Assembly (NCBI GenBank): GCA_910583845.1
Contig: CAJUAB010000019.1
Location: 1-64,000 of the forward strand
DNA from: an uncultured Acetatifactor sp.
GTDB lineage: Bacteria > Bacillota > Clostridia > Lachnospirales > Lachnospiraceae
Direction: 5' to 3'
Length of the DNA: 64,000 nt
Shown here: piece after piece, positions 44,224 through 53,585 of the stretch
Numbering within the stretch: position 1 is the first letter of the stretch
How the letters are laid out: each line of letters begins with the position of its first letter
Notes under the pieces: generated by a model
Seen by the model: the letters and a program-made list of their open reading frames with translations, nothing else
Told to the model about the DNA's origin: nothing
Databases searched by the model: none
Made by a program: the position numbers and the translations under genes

Positions 44224-44241
44224 TGGCTGTTCCTCCTAATC

Positions 44242-44545
44242 GAATCGCTGCGCGATGGCTCTAAAGAGTAAAGTCCCCTCGATGCACTCCTGTGAGAGAA
44301 TCTTTCATTCGGAAGTGCTCTCATGAAAGACTCTCTCGTGCGTCTTCGGGACTTTACTGTCTGGAATCGCTGCGCGATGGCTCTAAAGAGTAAAGTCCCC
44401 TCGATGCACTCCTGTGAGAGAATCTTTCATTCGGAAGTGCTCTCATGAAAGACTCTCTCGTGCGTCTTCGGGACTTTACTGTCTGGAATCGCTGCGCGAT
44501 GGCACTGAAGAGTAAAGTTCCTTCGATGCACTCCCTCATTCATCC
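44242..44545. repeat. Tandem 122-bp palindromic repeat, about 2.5 copies
   Basis: GAATCGCTGCGCGATGG recurs at 44242, 44364 and 44486, an exact 122-bp period. The first two units are essentially identical; the third is partial and diverged. Each full unit is a nested palindrome: AGTAAAGTCCC pairs with GGGACTTTACT at the ends, and GAGAGAATCTTTCAT pairs with ATGAAAGACTCTCTC (one mismatch) inside. It lies in the 5' region of the ATPase gene. It could be a REP-like or small mobile palindrome, or an RNA element. Confidence 0.85.
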
Positions 44546-44620
44546 CCGTTCTGGACTTTCGTAATTCCATTATAACCCCGGATGCTCTGTTTCACAACCG
44601 TATAAAGTAAATCCTGCCGC

Positions 44621-46597
44621 TTATTCCGGAAGCACGCTGCGCCTTAGGCTGTTGTACGCCAGAAGGACATAGAGCAGATAGATCAGCAGATACAGTCCCA
44701 GGGCGGTGGCGATAATGGCGGGCGGGACCAGGATTCCGGGTTCTGACAGAGAAGTGAGATACAAAAGCAGAGGGATGCCGATCAGCAGCGGCGGTATAGC
44801 CGGCATGGCGTAGTAAAAGGCAAACTGCTTTCGCAGTGTCATCACCATTTCATGTCGGTCCATGCCCAGCTTTTCCAACAGCCGGAACTGATGGCGGTAG
44901 CGCCCTGATTCACTGAGCAGCTGAATGGTCAATATGGTGGCGGATGTCATGGTCAGCACCAGCGCCAGATAATACAGAGGGAAAACGGTCATGGTGGTCA
45001 TGGCGGCAGCTTCCCTTTCTTCCTGCGCCCTCACAATGATGTTATCATAACCGTAATATTTTGAACGCTCCTTGCGGATTTCCCTGAGATGGTTGTACTG
45101 ATCCTCGCTTAGAGGCTCCGCGGTCATGGCCACATAGAGACGGTGATTTATGGGGCAATGCTCTGCCAGGGCGTCCGGCACCACCAGAATATAATCGCTG
45201 CCGTTGACCTCCCAGCCGTATTGCCCCAGAGGCTCACAGTGTACACCTCCCGGACTCACGGTCTGTCCGTTCAGCGGGACCGGGCGGGTATACCTTGTGA
45301 GCAGCTTTCCCAGATAGGTCCGGCAGTGAAGCAGATACTGTCCGTCTTCCAGAGGGACCTGCGGATATCCCAGCATCCGGCGCAGGAAAGCGTAGTCGCT
45401 GTAGGCCATCACCAGATCCCGGTCGTGATAGCTGTAATAATTGGTATTTTCCTGCAAATATTCCCGGATCTGACCATTTTCCCCCTGGCGGACCGCATAT
45501 TGATACTGGGACTCTATGGGGATCTTTTCCTGTAAGTAATCCAGATAGTCATCATAGTCCAGACGCAGGTCGGTGATGCCGATCATAATGTCAAAACAGG
45601 AGTTCTCCCTGGCCCGCCCGTAGAACAGCCCGTGCAGCACCTGTCCGAAGCCCTCGGAAACCAGCGTTGCGGTAAAGAGCAGGGCGATGGTGGCCATGAC
45701 CGTACCCATGGTGGCCAGCTTGGCAGTGAGGGTGCGGAAGACCAGCAGGGTCTGTCCCCGGTATTTTTTCTCCGGCCGTCTGTCGAAATAGGCGGGAACG
45801 CCGGAGGCAAAGCTCAAAAAGAAGCCGTAGAGAAAGACGATAATGCATCCCGCGCCAATGATTCCGGGCAGCAGGCTGCCTGCCATCAGCAGCGCGGTGC
45901 CCACAAGGCCGCACACCAGAGACAGCGTGAAGACTTTCACACGTTTTTTGCCGGTGCGGATCACCGCGCTCTCATTTCTCCGGTCAAAACAGAGCAGGTC
46001 ATGAATCTTCATGGCGCGGATGCGTCTGCGGCTTCTGAGCAGGGCAAAGAGATAGATCAGCGCGAAGCACAGAAAAGTCAGGCCCACTGCCCCGGGGGAA
46101 AACGCGAAGGAAAAGGTGTAAGCCTGCCCGAACAGGGATAACACAATGGCCCGCAGGATCTGGTAAAACAGATTGCCCAGCAGGATGCCCAGGATCAGCG
46201 CGCATCCGCCCACCGCCAGGTTTTCCAGAAAAAAGAGCCGCGCGACCTGCCCGTTTTCCAGACCGATCAGCACATAGATTCCAAATTCCCGGCTGCGCCG
46301 CCCCAGCATGAAATGGATGGTGTAGGAGACCAGCCAGCTGATGATGGCGATGACCACCGCGCCGGACAGGACAATCATCATGGGCAGTGTCGCCATCTGC
46401 GCGGCCAGATTCCTGATCTCCCGGGAGAAAATCAGCCCGTTGAAGGAGTAGATCAGGGCAGCCACCATTACGATCGTGGCAAAATACACCAGATAGTCCC
46501 TGGCCTGCCGCCGGGCGTTGCGCAGGGAGAGCCGGAGGGCCACGCTGCCGGATTCCGGGCGACTGCCACCTTTGTCTGAAGAATTAGAGAACGTCAC
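44621..46597 (-). CDS. FtsX-like ABC transporter permease (BceB type)
   Basis: 658 residues with about ten membrane helices. The N-terminal arm LRLSLRNARRQARDYLVYFATI is typical of BceB/VraG permeases, and a large extracellular part of about 200 residues lies between helices 7 and 8. BceAB-type transporters remove antimicrobial peptides that bind lipid II cycle intermediates. I chose GTG 46597, with GGGAGGTGATATCA upstream; it overlaps the ATPase stop by 14 bp. No BceRS two-component system adjoins, unlike typical loci. Confidence 0.85.
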   Translation of the reverse strand: MTFSNSSDKGGSRPESGSVALRLSLRNARRQARDYLVYFATIVMVAALIYSFNGLIFSREIRNLAAQMATLPMMIVLSGAVVIAIISWLVSYTIHFMLGRRSREFGIYVLIGLENGQVARLFFLENLAVGGCALILGILLGNLFYQILRAIVLSLFGQAYTFSFAFSPGAVGLTFLCFALIYLFALLRSRRRIRAMKIHDLLCFDRRNESAVIRTGKKRVKVFTLSLVCGLVGTALLMAGSLLPGIIGAGCIIVFLYGFFLSFASGVPAYFDRRPEKKYRGQTLLVFRTLTAKLATMGTVMATIALLFTATLVSEGFGQVLHGLFYGRARENSCFDIMIGITDLRLDYDDYLDYLQEKIPIESQYQYAVRQGENGQIREYLQENTNYYSYHDRDLVMAYSDYAFLRRMLGYPQVPLEDGQYLLHCRTYLGKLLTRYTRPVPLNGQTVSPGGVHCEPLGQYGWEVNGSDYILVVPDALAEHCPINHRLYVAMTAEPLSEDQYNHLREIRKERSKYYGYDNIIVRAQEEREAAAMTTMTVFPLYYLALVLTMTSATILTIQLLSESGRYRHQFRLLEKLGMDRHEMVMTLRKQFAFYYAMPAIPPLLIGIPLLLYLTSLSEPGILVPPAIIATALGLYLLIYLLYVLLAYNSLRRSVLPE

Positions 46598-47342
46598 TGA
46601 TATCACCTCCCAACACAGCCAGCACATCCAGTATCTCATGATAGAATACCTGCCGGGCCCGGTCCCCCCGCAGCAGTTCGTTGAAAAGCCGCCCATCCTT
46701 GAGAAAAAGCACCCGGCGGGCATAGCTGGCGCTGTAGGCATCGTGCGTGACCATGAGGATGGTGGCACCCATATCCAGATTCATCCGCGTCATAATCTCC
46801 AGCAGGTTCTTGGAAGCTCTGGAGTCCAGGGCTCCGGTGGGTTCGTCCGCCAGCAGCAGGGACTGTCCGGCTACCATGGCCCGGGCGCAGGCGGCGCGCT
46901 GTTTCTGGCCGCCGGAGATCTGGTAGGGGAATTTTTCCAGTATGTCGGTTATGCCCAGCTTTCCGGCCACCGCCTTCACCTGCTCCTGCACTTTGCGGGG
47001 GGATACATGGTTCAGGGCCAGGGCCAGACCTATATTCTCCTCCACGGTCAGCGTGTCCAGCAGGTTAAAATCCTGGAACACAAAGCCCAGCCGTTCACGG
47101 CGGAAACGGGCCAGATCCCGGGATGGCAGCTGTGAGACATTTTCCCCGTCCAGCAGTATATCCCCGGCGCTCACCGTGTCGATGGTGGAAATGCAGTTCA
47201 GCAATGTGGTCTTCCCGCTGCCGGAGGCTCCCATGATGGCGATGAACTCCCCGTCCGCCACCTGGAAACTCACCCGGTCCAGAGCCTTGGTCACATTGTT
47301 TTTGCTGCCGTAGTATTTTTCGATGTTTCTGACTTCCAGCAT
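46584..47342 (-). CDS. ABC transporter ATP-binding protein (BceA/MacB type)
   Basis: 252 residues, the standard size. Walker A GASGSGKTT, Q-loop VFQDFNLLD, signature SGGQKQRAACARA, Walker B LLADEPTGALD, and switch His in MVTHDAYSA. It pairs with the overlapping permease gene. GGGAGG precedes the ATG. The divergent intergenic region (47343-47669) also serves a GntR regulator, so both transporters may respond to related cell-wall stress, but that is inference. Confidence 0.9.
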   Translation of the reverse strand: MLEVRNIEKYYGSKNNVTKALDRVSFQVADGEFIAIMGASGSGKTTLLNCISTIDTVSAGDILLDGENVSQLPSRDLARFRRERLGFVFQDFNLLDTLTVEENIGLALALNHVSPRKVQEQVKAVAGKLGITDILEKFPYQISGGQKQRAACARAMVAGQSLLLADEPTGALDSRASKNLLEIMTRMNLDMGATILMVTHDAYSASYARRVLFLKDGRLFNELLRGDRARQVFYHEILDVLAVLGGDISDVL

Positions 47343-47591
47343 ATTTGTTACCTCCCGATAAAGTTCCGCATATTCTGCGGATATGCAGCGCCAGGGTGTA
47401 TCGCTCTGCCTCTGGCCTTGCTTTTATCAAGCATACACGAAAACCGGGTGAAATGGTATTGAATTTATATGGTTTTCCGTTACAGATTTGTAAGATTACG
47501 GAACAGGCGGTTTTCAAGGCATCCCCCGTTTCTGCGGATGGTCCTTGGAGGGGCCTGGAAGGGACGTTTGTCGGGGATATGTAAAAAACGG

Positions 47592-47620
47592 TTGACACGC
47601 ATGCGTATATGGTGTATATA
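47592..47620 (+). promoter_or_regulatory. Promoter and possible operator of the YtrA-like operon
   Basis: A perfect TTGACA (47592-47597), 17-bp spacer, TATATA (47615-47620). An inverted repeat (TATATG...CATATA) lies across the -10 and start region, where a GntR/YtrA dimer could bind. The rest of the 47343-47669 gap holds only a small CCGCA/TGCGG hairpin near the ATPase gene. Confidence 0.75.
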
Positions 47621-47669
47621 TAACATATAAACAGTTATGAACATCTTTTGCGCGGAAGAGGTATACATT

Positions 47670-48044
47670 ATGATTTTGTTACAAAACTCAGGAGTGCCCA
47701 TTTACCAACAGATTGCCGGACAGCTGAAAGAGGACATTCTGGCGGGCAGGCTGAAAGGGGGAGAGTATCTGCCCTCTATCAGGGGACTGGCCAGAGATCT
47801 GAAAATCAGCGTGATTACGACAATGAAGGCTTACGAGCTGCTGGCGGACGAGGGGCTGGTCACAGCCATTCAGGGCAAGGGATTCTGTGTGAACGCCCAG
47901 GACAGTGAGATGCTGCGGGAACAGCATCTGCGCCGGGTGGAGGACGCGCTTTCCGAAGCCATAACGGCGGCAAGGATCGCGGGGCTGACACATCAGGAAC
48001 TGATGGAAACCCTGAAAGCCTTGCTGGCGGTGGAGAAGGGATGA
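47670..48044 (+). CDS. GntR-family regulator, YtrA subfamily
   Basis: 124 residues. A winged helix-turn-helix (PIYQQIAGQLKEDILAGRLKGGEYLPSIRGLARDLKISVITTMKAYELL) with only a short C-terminal helical dimerisation tail, the hallmark of the YtrA subgroup, which controls ABC operons induced by cell-wall antibiotics. I chose ATG 47670 with GAGGTATACATT upstream. First gene of a regulator-ABC operon. Confidence 0.9.
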   Translation: MILLQNSGVPIYQQIAGQLKEDILAGRLKGGEYLPSIRGLARDLKISVITTMKAYELLADEGLVTAIQGKGFCVNAQDSEMLREQHLRRVEDALSEAITAARIAGLTHQELMETLKALLAVEKG

Positions 48045-48100
48045 GTCAGACAGACCAGGCGGCTGCCTGAGGGCGGCAGGCCGGAAAGGAAACACGAAAA

Positions 48101-48979
48101 ATGGATTATGTGATTACAGGAGAAAATATCAGAAAAAAGTTCAGGGGTTTCCTGCTGGACATTCCCCGGCTACAGATTCCCCGGGGTTTTGCCACGGCTC
48201 TGGTGGGAGAGAACGGCGCCGGTAAGTCCACTCTGCTGAATCTGCTGGCCGGTATTCGGCTGGATTACCATGGGCAGATCCGGTATTTTGCCGGGAACGA
48301 GGGGATTGACGGCGACGGGGTACGGGAGCGCGTGGGTTATACCGGGCCCGGCAGTTATTATCTTCCCCACTGGACGATCAAGCAGGTGGAGGACGCGAAC
48401 AGGCTGCTTTTCCGTACATTCCGGCAGGAGGATTACAGGAATCTGTGCCGGGATCTGGCCATTCCCATGGACGCGGGCAGAGAGGCCCGGAATCTCTCGG
48501 ACGGCAATCGTATGAAGCTGATGCTGGCGGCGGTGCTGTCGCGGGAGACGGAGCTGCTGCTTCTGGATGAACCCGCCTCCCCTCTGGACCCCCTGATGCG
48601 GGACAGGCTCTGTGATATGATCCGGGAATATCTGGCCAGCCGGGAGGGAGAGCGAAGCGTGTTTTTTTCCACCCACAATGTGGCGGATATGGAGAATGTC
48701 ACGGATTACTGCATGATCATGGAGCAGGGACGGATTGTGGAGCAGGGTTCTGTGGAGGATCTGAAGGAAAAATACGTACTGGTAAAAGGGGAGGCGGAGT
48801 ATACGGACAAGGCCCGTTCCATTCTGCTGACCCAGACCGGGAACCGCTACGGCTTCGAGGGTATCTGCCTGGCGGAGAAGCTGGATGAGCTGGCAGGAAT
48901 GAATGTGGCAGTGGAGAATCCCACATTGTCCCAGATCTGTGTGGCTGTGATGAAGGCCCACAGTCAGCTGCGATTCTGA
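48101..48979 (+). CDS. ABC transporter ATP-binding protein (YtrB-like)
   Basis: 292 residues. Walker A GENGAGKST, Walker B LLLLDEPASPLD, and a switch His in FSTHNVADM. The signature is LSDGNRMK rather than LSGGQ, a variation seen in YtrB/EcsA-type proteins. It probably powers the two membrane proteins encoded next. GGAAAGGAAAC precedes the ATG. Confidence 0.85.
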   Translation: MDYVITGENIRKKFRGFLLDIPRLQIPRGFATALVGENGAGKSTLLNLLAGIRLDYHGQIRYFAGNEGIDGDGVRERVGYTGPGSYYLPHWTIKQVEDANRLLFRTFRQEDYRNLCRDLAIPMDAGREARNLSDGNRMKLMLAAVLSRETELLLLDEPASPLDPLMRDRLCDMIREYLASREGERSVFFSTHNVADMENVTDYCMIMEQGRIVEQGSVEDLKEKYVLVKGEAEYTDKARSILLTQTGNRYGFEGICLAEKLDELAGMNVAVENPTLSQICVAVMKAHSQLRF

Positions 48980-49004
48980 CAACAGACGGGAAGGACAGGG
49001 TATT

Positions 49005-49646
49005 ATGAAAAAAATCAATGCTTATTTGCTTTTTACCGGTTGGAGATACAGACTGGGAATATTCCTGGGGATTCCGGCGGCAGTGCTGGCAGGAGGATTT
49101 TTCTGGCGCTGTCTCGAAGTGGAGACAGGATTTGGCTATCTGGTGGTAATGGGGATTATTTTTGCCGAAACCGTGGCGGATCGGGGAATTTTCAGCGGAA
49201 TACAGACTCATAGAGGATACAGGCTGGATTTTTTGAAAACTTCCCCGGTGGGGCAGGAAATACTCTTTCAGGGGCTGTGCGGGGACCTGGCAAGGCGGCT
49301 GTTGACGGCGGCAGTCTGTGTGGGCGGGGGACGGGCCGCGCAGATCCTGGATACGGGGGAGGGCTGGGCCGGATGCCTGGGAACGGTGCTGACGGTATAC
49401 TTTGCCGAGGCGCTGGGACTTTTTATATCGCGCTTTACCAGGTCCGCCATATTATGTCTGTACACGGCCTATGGATGCGTGGCTGCAGGGATGATTCTCT
49501 ATACTCTGATCCGCAATATCGCGCCGCCCTGGCTGTGGGCGGCGGACACAGCGCTGGGACTGGCAGCGGCGGCAGTGAGCGCGCTGGTGGTGAGGACGGG
49601 CATGAAGAGATGGCGCGGCACCTATTCGGACACGGATTGTCTTTGA
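49005..49646 (+). CDS. Six-helix membrane protein of the YtrA-like ABC operon
   Basis: 213 residues, almost entirely hydrophobic with about six membrane helices (GIFLGIPAAVLAGGFFW, YLVVMGIIFAETVADRGIF...). The gene context, just after the ATPase, suggests a permease subunit. No close family is named. GGGAAGGA precedes the ATG. 25 bp after the ATPase stop. Confidence 0.7.
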   Translation: MKKINAYLLFTGWRYRLGIFLGIPAAVLAGGFFWRCLEVETGFGYLVVMGIIFAETVADRGIFSGIQTHRGYRLDFLKTSPVGQEILFQGLCGDLARRLLTAAVCVGGGRAAQILDTGEGWAGCLGTVLTVYFAEALGLFISRFTRSAILCLYTAYGCVAAGMILYTLIRNIAPPWLWAADTALGLAAAAVSALVVRTGMKRWRGTYSDTDCL

Positions 49647-49678
49647 CGGTAAGCGGTCTGAACGGAATGGAGGAAGAT

Positions 49679-50344
49679 ATGAAACTTGTGGAAAGCTGGC
49701 GTTTTGCCATAAAATGTATAAAATTATCCTATAATTTGAAGGTAAATCTGATATCGGCAGGATTTCTGTTTTTAATGTCCCTTGTTTATCTGATTATGGA
49801 TGCGGGCAATGGCATGGGGAACATTCTGATGCTGACAATTGCCATGTTTCCTGCCCAGATGATGTACTCTGTCTGCGGTTCTTCCCTGGTGCAGTCGTCG
49901 CCGCACAGAAAAGCCATCATGACTTCCCTGCCGGCGGTGATCACCTTTTGCAGCGGTATGCTGATCTATCTTACGATGATCGGAGTGGAGACAGTCCGGA
50001 CCATGGGAACTCCGGAGACCGCGCGGCAAGGGGCCCGGAGGATTTTGCTCATGGGGGCGCTTCTGATGTCCCTGAACATTTATGTGGGCATAGCGTACAA
50101 ATATTTTGTGGTGTCCGTGTTCCTGATGGTGGGCTGCATAATAGGTTCCTATTATCTGATAGGGGACGGCGCGGCGATTCTGGACCGGTTTCCGGGCATT
50201 TCCATGCCGATGCCGATGGCCATAGCGGCGGGAATTGGCATGGTCGTGCTGGGAAGTCTGTTGCAATACGGTGTTTCCCTGCTGGTATATAAAAAGCCCA
50301 TTTCCCGGGGGGCCATCTATGGTCTGCTGCGGCAGCAGGCGTGA
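49679..50344 (+). CDS. Second membrane protein of the YtrA-like ABC operon
   Basis: 221 residues with about six membrane helices (LISAGFLFLMSLVYLIM, MGNILMLTIAMFPAQMMYSV, AIAAGIGMVVLGSLLQYGVSLLVY). Reads like an ABC-2-type permease subunit. I chose ATG 49679 with GGAGGAAGAT upstream. 32 bp after the previous gene, so it is the last member of the operon. Confidence 0.72.
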   Translation: MKLVESWRFAIKCIKLSYNLKVNLISAGFLFLMSLVYLIMDAGNGMGNILMLTIAMFPAQMMYSVCGSSLVQSSPHRKAIMTSLPAVITFCSGMLIYLTMIGVETVRTMGTPETARQGARRILLMGALLMSLNIYVGIAYKYFVVSVFLMVGCIIGSYYLIGDGAAILDRFPGISMPMPMAIAAGIGMVVLGSLLQYGVSLLVYKKPISRGAIYGLLRQQA

Positions 50345-50351
50345 ATTTGGT

Positions 50352-51644
50352 CTACTGCGGGATGGCATTGGGGTAAATGCGCTCCATCACGGTATCGTCA
50401 AAATAAGTGTCCATGGCCTGCTCCCAGAAATGCGCCGCTGCAAGTCCGTTGGCCCGGGAATCATACCGGACCAGCGCCAGCACGGAGACGATGATATTGG
50501 CAATCATGAACAAGACCAGTCCTGCCGTCAGTATTTTGCCGGTTCTGCGCAGAATCCGGGCAATCAGGCGGGCGATACGGGGATAGAGGAGCCGGAACCA
50601 CACTACGGCGGCGATTCCCCAGAAAAAGCAGTACAGCAGGTTGATCCGGCCTCCCAGATTGAAGGGGATGCCGCTGTAGTCCCAGAACACTTTTCCAAAC
50701 ACAATCTCCGTGAACACGCTGCAAATGTATTCGTAAGCGCCGCCCAGAAGCGTACCTACCAGAAAAAGACGGGATTCCCCCTTGTTGCGGTCTCTGTATA
50801 GCAGGGCCGTGATCAGAGCGATGGCCAGTCCCCACACGACGCTGAAAGGTCCCCACACCAGGCTGCTTCTGCTCATCCACACGCCCATGGTCACGCGGCA
50901 GAAGATCGTTTCCACAAGGTCCCCCAGCAGCGCGCCGATCAGGAAGAGCCAGAAAAGATGGGTCAAAGTGCATTTTTCAGAGTCTGCCGTCTCTCTGGCC
51001 TCATCCCCGGCGGCAGTGGAGGGGTAAGCCCGCCGGATACGGTTCTCCATGCGGCGGGAGATTGCGCCGCCCAGCCGCAGAGTCCATCGCTGCAATTTCT
51101 GACTCCATCGGAACAGGCGGGGAAGCCTTTTTTCCATGTGGTAGATGAATAAAAGGGAACCGGTCAGATCCAGCAAGCCAATGCCGGTCAGCCCCCATAC
51201 GATGATTTTTCCGCATAAGGCGGGCAGAAAATGATACAGGCCCAGGATAAGGCCGTTGGTATATTGTACCGCCACATAGCCCAGCGCGCCCCAGAGCAGG
51301 GAGTACTGGAGGCAGATATAACCGTCCAGATTCCACTTTTTGGCGGAATAGTCCCACCATTTCTTTTGCTTCATCCCCTCCAGAATTTTCCCGGTAAACC
51401 ATTCCACGGCGGTAGCCACCACCGTGCATCCCAGAAAAAGAAAAAAGCTGTCGCCGCGCAGATCCTGAAAAACAATGGTCAGAAGCGCTCCGGTAAAACC
51501 GTAAATGAAGCAGAAAGGGCCGGAGGCAAAACCGCGGTTTCGGAAATCTTTTTCCTTGATGGTCGCCACGGTGGTCTCCGCCAGCCAGGCCAGGAAGGAA
51601 TATGTAAAGAACAGTATGGCGATATCGTAAACAGTACGGCTCAT
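50352..51644 (-). CDS. CmpB-like putative ABC transporter permease, duplicated domain
   Basis: 430 residues. Two copies of the same membrane unit, at about 1-195 and 235-400, each with FxxYSFLAWLAETTVA...GFASGPFCFIYGFTGAL (first copy) or LVETIFCRVTMG...SLVWGPFSVVWGLAIAL (second copy), followed by 'W-DYS...N-DG/GRI-L-YS-F/LWG'. This matches the CmpB family of membrane proteins, annotated as putative ABC permeases, function unproved. No ATPase adjoins on its strand. It converges with the YtrA-like operon, with stops 7 bp apart. Confidence 0.85.
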   Translation of the reverse strand: MSRTVYDIAILFFTYSFLAWLAETTVATIKEKDFRNRGFASGPFCFIYGFTGALLTIVFQDLRGDSFFLFLGCTVVATAVEWFTGKILEGMKQKKWWDYSAKKWNLDGYICLQYSLLWGALGYVAVQYTNGLILGLYHFLPALCGKIIVWGLTGIGLLDLTGSLLFIYHMEKRLPRLFRWSQKLQRWTLRLGGAISRRMENRIRRAYPSTAAGDEARETADSEKCTLTHLFWLFLIGALLGDLVETIFCRVTMGVWMSRSSLVWGPFSVVWGLAIALITALLYRDRNKGESRLFLVGTLLGGAYEYICSVFTEIVFGKVFWDYSGIPFNLGGRINLLYCFFWGIAAVVWFRLLYPRIARLIARILRRTGKILTAGLVLFMIANIIVSVLALVRYDSRANGLAAAHFWEQAMDTYFDDTVMERIYPNAIPQ

Positions 51645-51676
51645 AAATTTTCTCCTGTTGTATGTTTTTTATACAT

Positions 51677-51705
51677 ACTAAACCATACCCTTACAGGATG
51701 GTCAA
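51677..51705 (-). promoter_or_regulatory. Candidate promoter of the CmpB-like gene
   Basis: On the minus strand: TTGACC (51705-51700), 17-bp spacer, TTTAGT (51682-51677), with an extended TGG. Confidence 0.5.
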
Positions 51706-51794
51706 TAGGCATTTTGGGGTAAAAACAATTTTCAGGTCAGGATTGACATGCAGAGCAAACCGGTACAGAATACAGCTAGGGAGGAAAAGAAGGA

Positions 51795-52277
51795 ATGGAA
51801 CAAAGAATCACACTTTTGGCCCGGACAAGGGAAAACGTGCAAGTCTACTTTTACAGGACGCAGGATGCGGAAATCCGCAGAATGCTGCCGTCCGCCAACA
51901 ATACGGTGGAAGAAGCCCTGGCGGCCTATGAAAGGGCTTCTCTTCCGGGCGCGGACAGCTTTGGCAGATGCATTTATGCAGAGGGACATTATATCGGTGA
52001 TATCTGGTGCTACGGTATTGACCGGGGCGGGACTTTGAACGCCATGTTGAGCTACTGTATATTTGAGAAAGAGTATTGGAAACGGGGAGTGGCCACTGCC
52101 GCGGTGACGCTCTTTCTGGAACAGATCAAAAAAAGGTTCGGTCTTCGGTCGGTGGGCGCTTTTACTTACGCGGACAATGAGGGCTCTGTGAGAGTTCTGG
52201 AAAAGAATGATTTTGTCTGCAAGGAACGCTTTGAGGAAGACGGGCGGGACTCGGTATATTATGAAAAGGAACTCTGA
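51795..52277 (+). CDS. GNAT family N-acetyltransferase
   Basis: 160 residues. GNAT fold with a CoA-binding motif A near YWKRGVATAAVTLFLEQI (the R/Q-x-x-G-x-A pattern) and a later FTYADNEGSVRVLEKNDFVCKERF, typical of the RimJ/RimL-like branch that acetylates protein N-termini or small amines. Substrate not known. The ATG is preceded by GAGGAAAAGAAGG. Confidence 0.85.
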   Translation: MEQRITLLARTRENVQVYFYRTQDAEIRRMLPSANNTVEEALAAYERASLPGADSFGRCIYAEGHYIGDIWCYGIDRGGTLNAMLSYCIFEKEYWKRGVATAAVTLFLEQIKKRFGLRSVGAFTYADNEGSVRVLEKNDFVCKERFEEDGRDSVYYEKEL

Positions 52278-52457
52278 TCCGGCGTTGCCGTGGGTCCTGT
52301 ATTCCCGGAATATGGGAGAATATTCTGAAAATCCGCGCAATACAAAATCTGTTTTCTCTGGTAAAATGGATGCAGATAAGAGAGTGCAAAGCGAGGACTT
52401 CCGCGTTGCAGGAAGCCCACAGATGCGGGCAGGGATCTATGGAAGGAGGTAAGCCGG

Positions 52458-53585
52458 ATGACTCAGATACATTTGCGGATCGCGGACCTGCGGCGGCAGA
52501 AGAAAGTGACACAGCAGGAGCTGGCGGACCGGGTGGGGGTATCCTACCAGACGGTAAGCCGTTGGGAGACGGGGGCGGGAGAGCCGGAACTGTCTTTGCT
52601 GGCGGCGTTGGCAGAATATTTTCAGGTGTCGGTGGATCAGCTGCTGGGACTCACGCCTCTGGCAGGAGAGACCTATGTGCCGGAGAGGACGGGCACAAAG
52701 GACTTCTGGAACGGGAAGCGGGAATACCTGCTGCGCACCAGGGAAGGCTATTACAACGAAGATTATGTGGAATTTCTGATCAAGAAGGTGTGGAAGCTGG
52801 AGAAACCGGTATCCGTATTGGATTGTGGCTGCGGCTATGGGTATCTGGGGCTTTTGCTGCTGCCTTTTCTGGCGGAGGGCAGCAGCTATACGGGGATCGA
52901 CTTCGCGGAGGAATTGATCGCCGCGGGGCGGGAGATTTTCCGGGAGCGGCAGATGGGAGCGGAATTTATTCAGGGGGATGTGTTCGCGTATGACACCGGA
53001 AAACGGTATGATGTGGTGATCTGTCAGGCCGTACTGCGGCATCTGGACAGACCGGAGGATTTTATCCGGAAGATGGTCAGGCTGGCAAAGCCCGGCGGAT
53101 ATGTGATCTGCATTGATGCCAACAGAGAATTTGAGTGTGATGGCCTGTATATAGATGGGATGGACTATCAGGTGCTGTGCCGGCATGACGGTCTGGAGAA
53201 AAAGTGGGCTATGGAGCTGGAAAAACAGGGGCGGGATTATGCGGTGGCGATGCGCACCGCCCATATCATGAAACGTCTGGGACTGATGGACGTGGATGTA
53301 CGGATGAATGACCGGGTGGAGCTGGTGACACCTGACAGGCCGGAGTATGAGCGGAAAAAAAGGGATTTTCTGGACTACAATGACTGGAACGCGGGACTCA
53401 GCGAACAGGAGAGGGAGCAGGTGATCCTGCATCTGCTGTCCCACGGCCTGGACCGGCGGGAAGCCCGGCAGTATTGTGACCGGAACCGGGTGATCACGGG
53501 CTTTTTCAGGGATCACGGAGCGGCAGGTTATACTTTTGTGAAGGGGCATATGATTACTTATGGAAAAAAACGTGCTGCTGATTGA
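52458..53585 (+). CDS. XRE-type HTH fused to class I methyltransferase
   Basis: 375 residues. Residues 5-60 are a Cro/CI-type helix-turn-helix (KVTQQELADRVGVSYQTVSRWETGAGEPELSLLAALAEYFQVS). Residues 110-220 are a SAM-dependent methyltransferase with motif I VLDCGCGYGYLGLLL and the GIDFAEELI strand. This fusion is seen in Clostridia; whether the HTH controls its own gene is unknown. AGGAGGTAAGCCGG precedes the ATG. Its 3' end overlaps the HAD gene by 26 bp. Confidence 0.88.
   Translation: MTQIHLRIADLRRQKKVTQQELADRVGVSYQTVSRWETGAGEPELSLLAALAEYFQVSVDQLLGLTPLAGETYVPERTGTKDFWNGKREYLLRTREGYYNEDYVEFLIKKVWKLEKPVSVLDCGCGYGYLGLLLLPFLAEGSSYTGIDFAEELIAAGREIFRERQMGAEFIQGDVFAYDTGKRYDVVICQAVLRHLDRPEDFIRKMVRLAKPGGYVICIDANREFECDGLYIDGMDYQVLCRHDGLEKKWAMELEKQGRDYAVAMRTAHIMKRLGLMDVDVRMNDRVELVTPDRPEYERKKRDFLDYNDWNAGLSEQEREQVILHLLSHGLDRREARQYCDRNRVITGFFRDHGAAGYTFVKGHMITYGKKRAAD

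Noticed and set aside
44242..44545. CRISPR array
   Set aside because: Units are 122 bp and continuous, with no spacers of different sequence between short repeats; no cas genes nearby.
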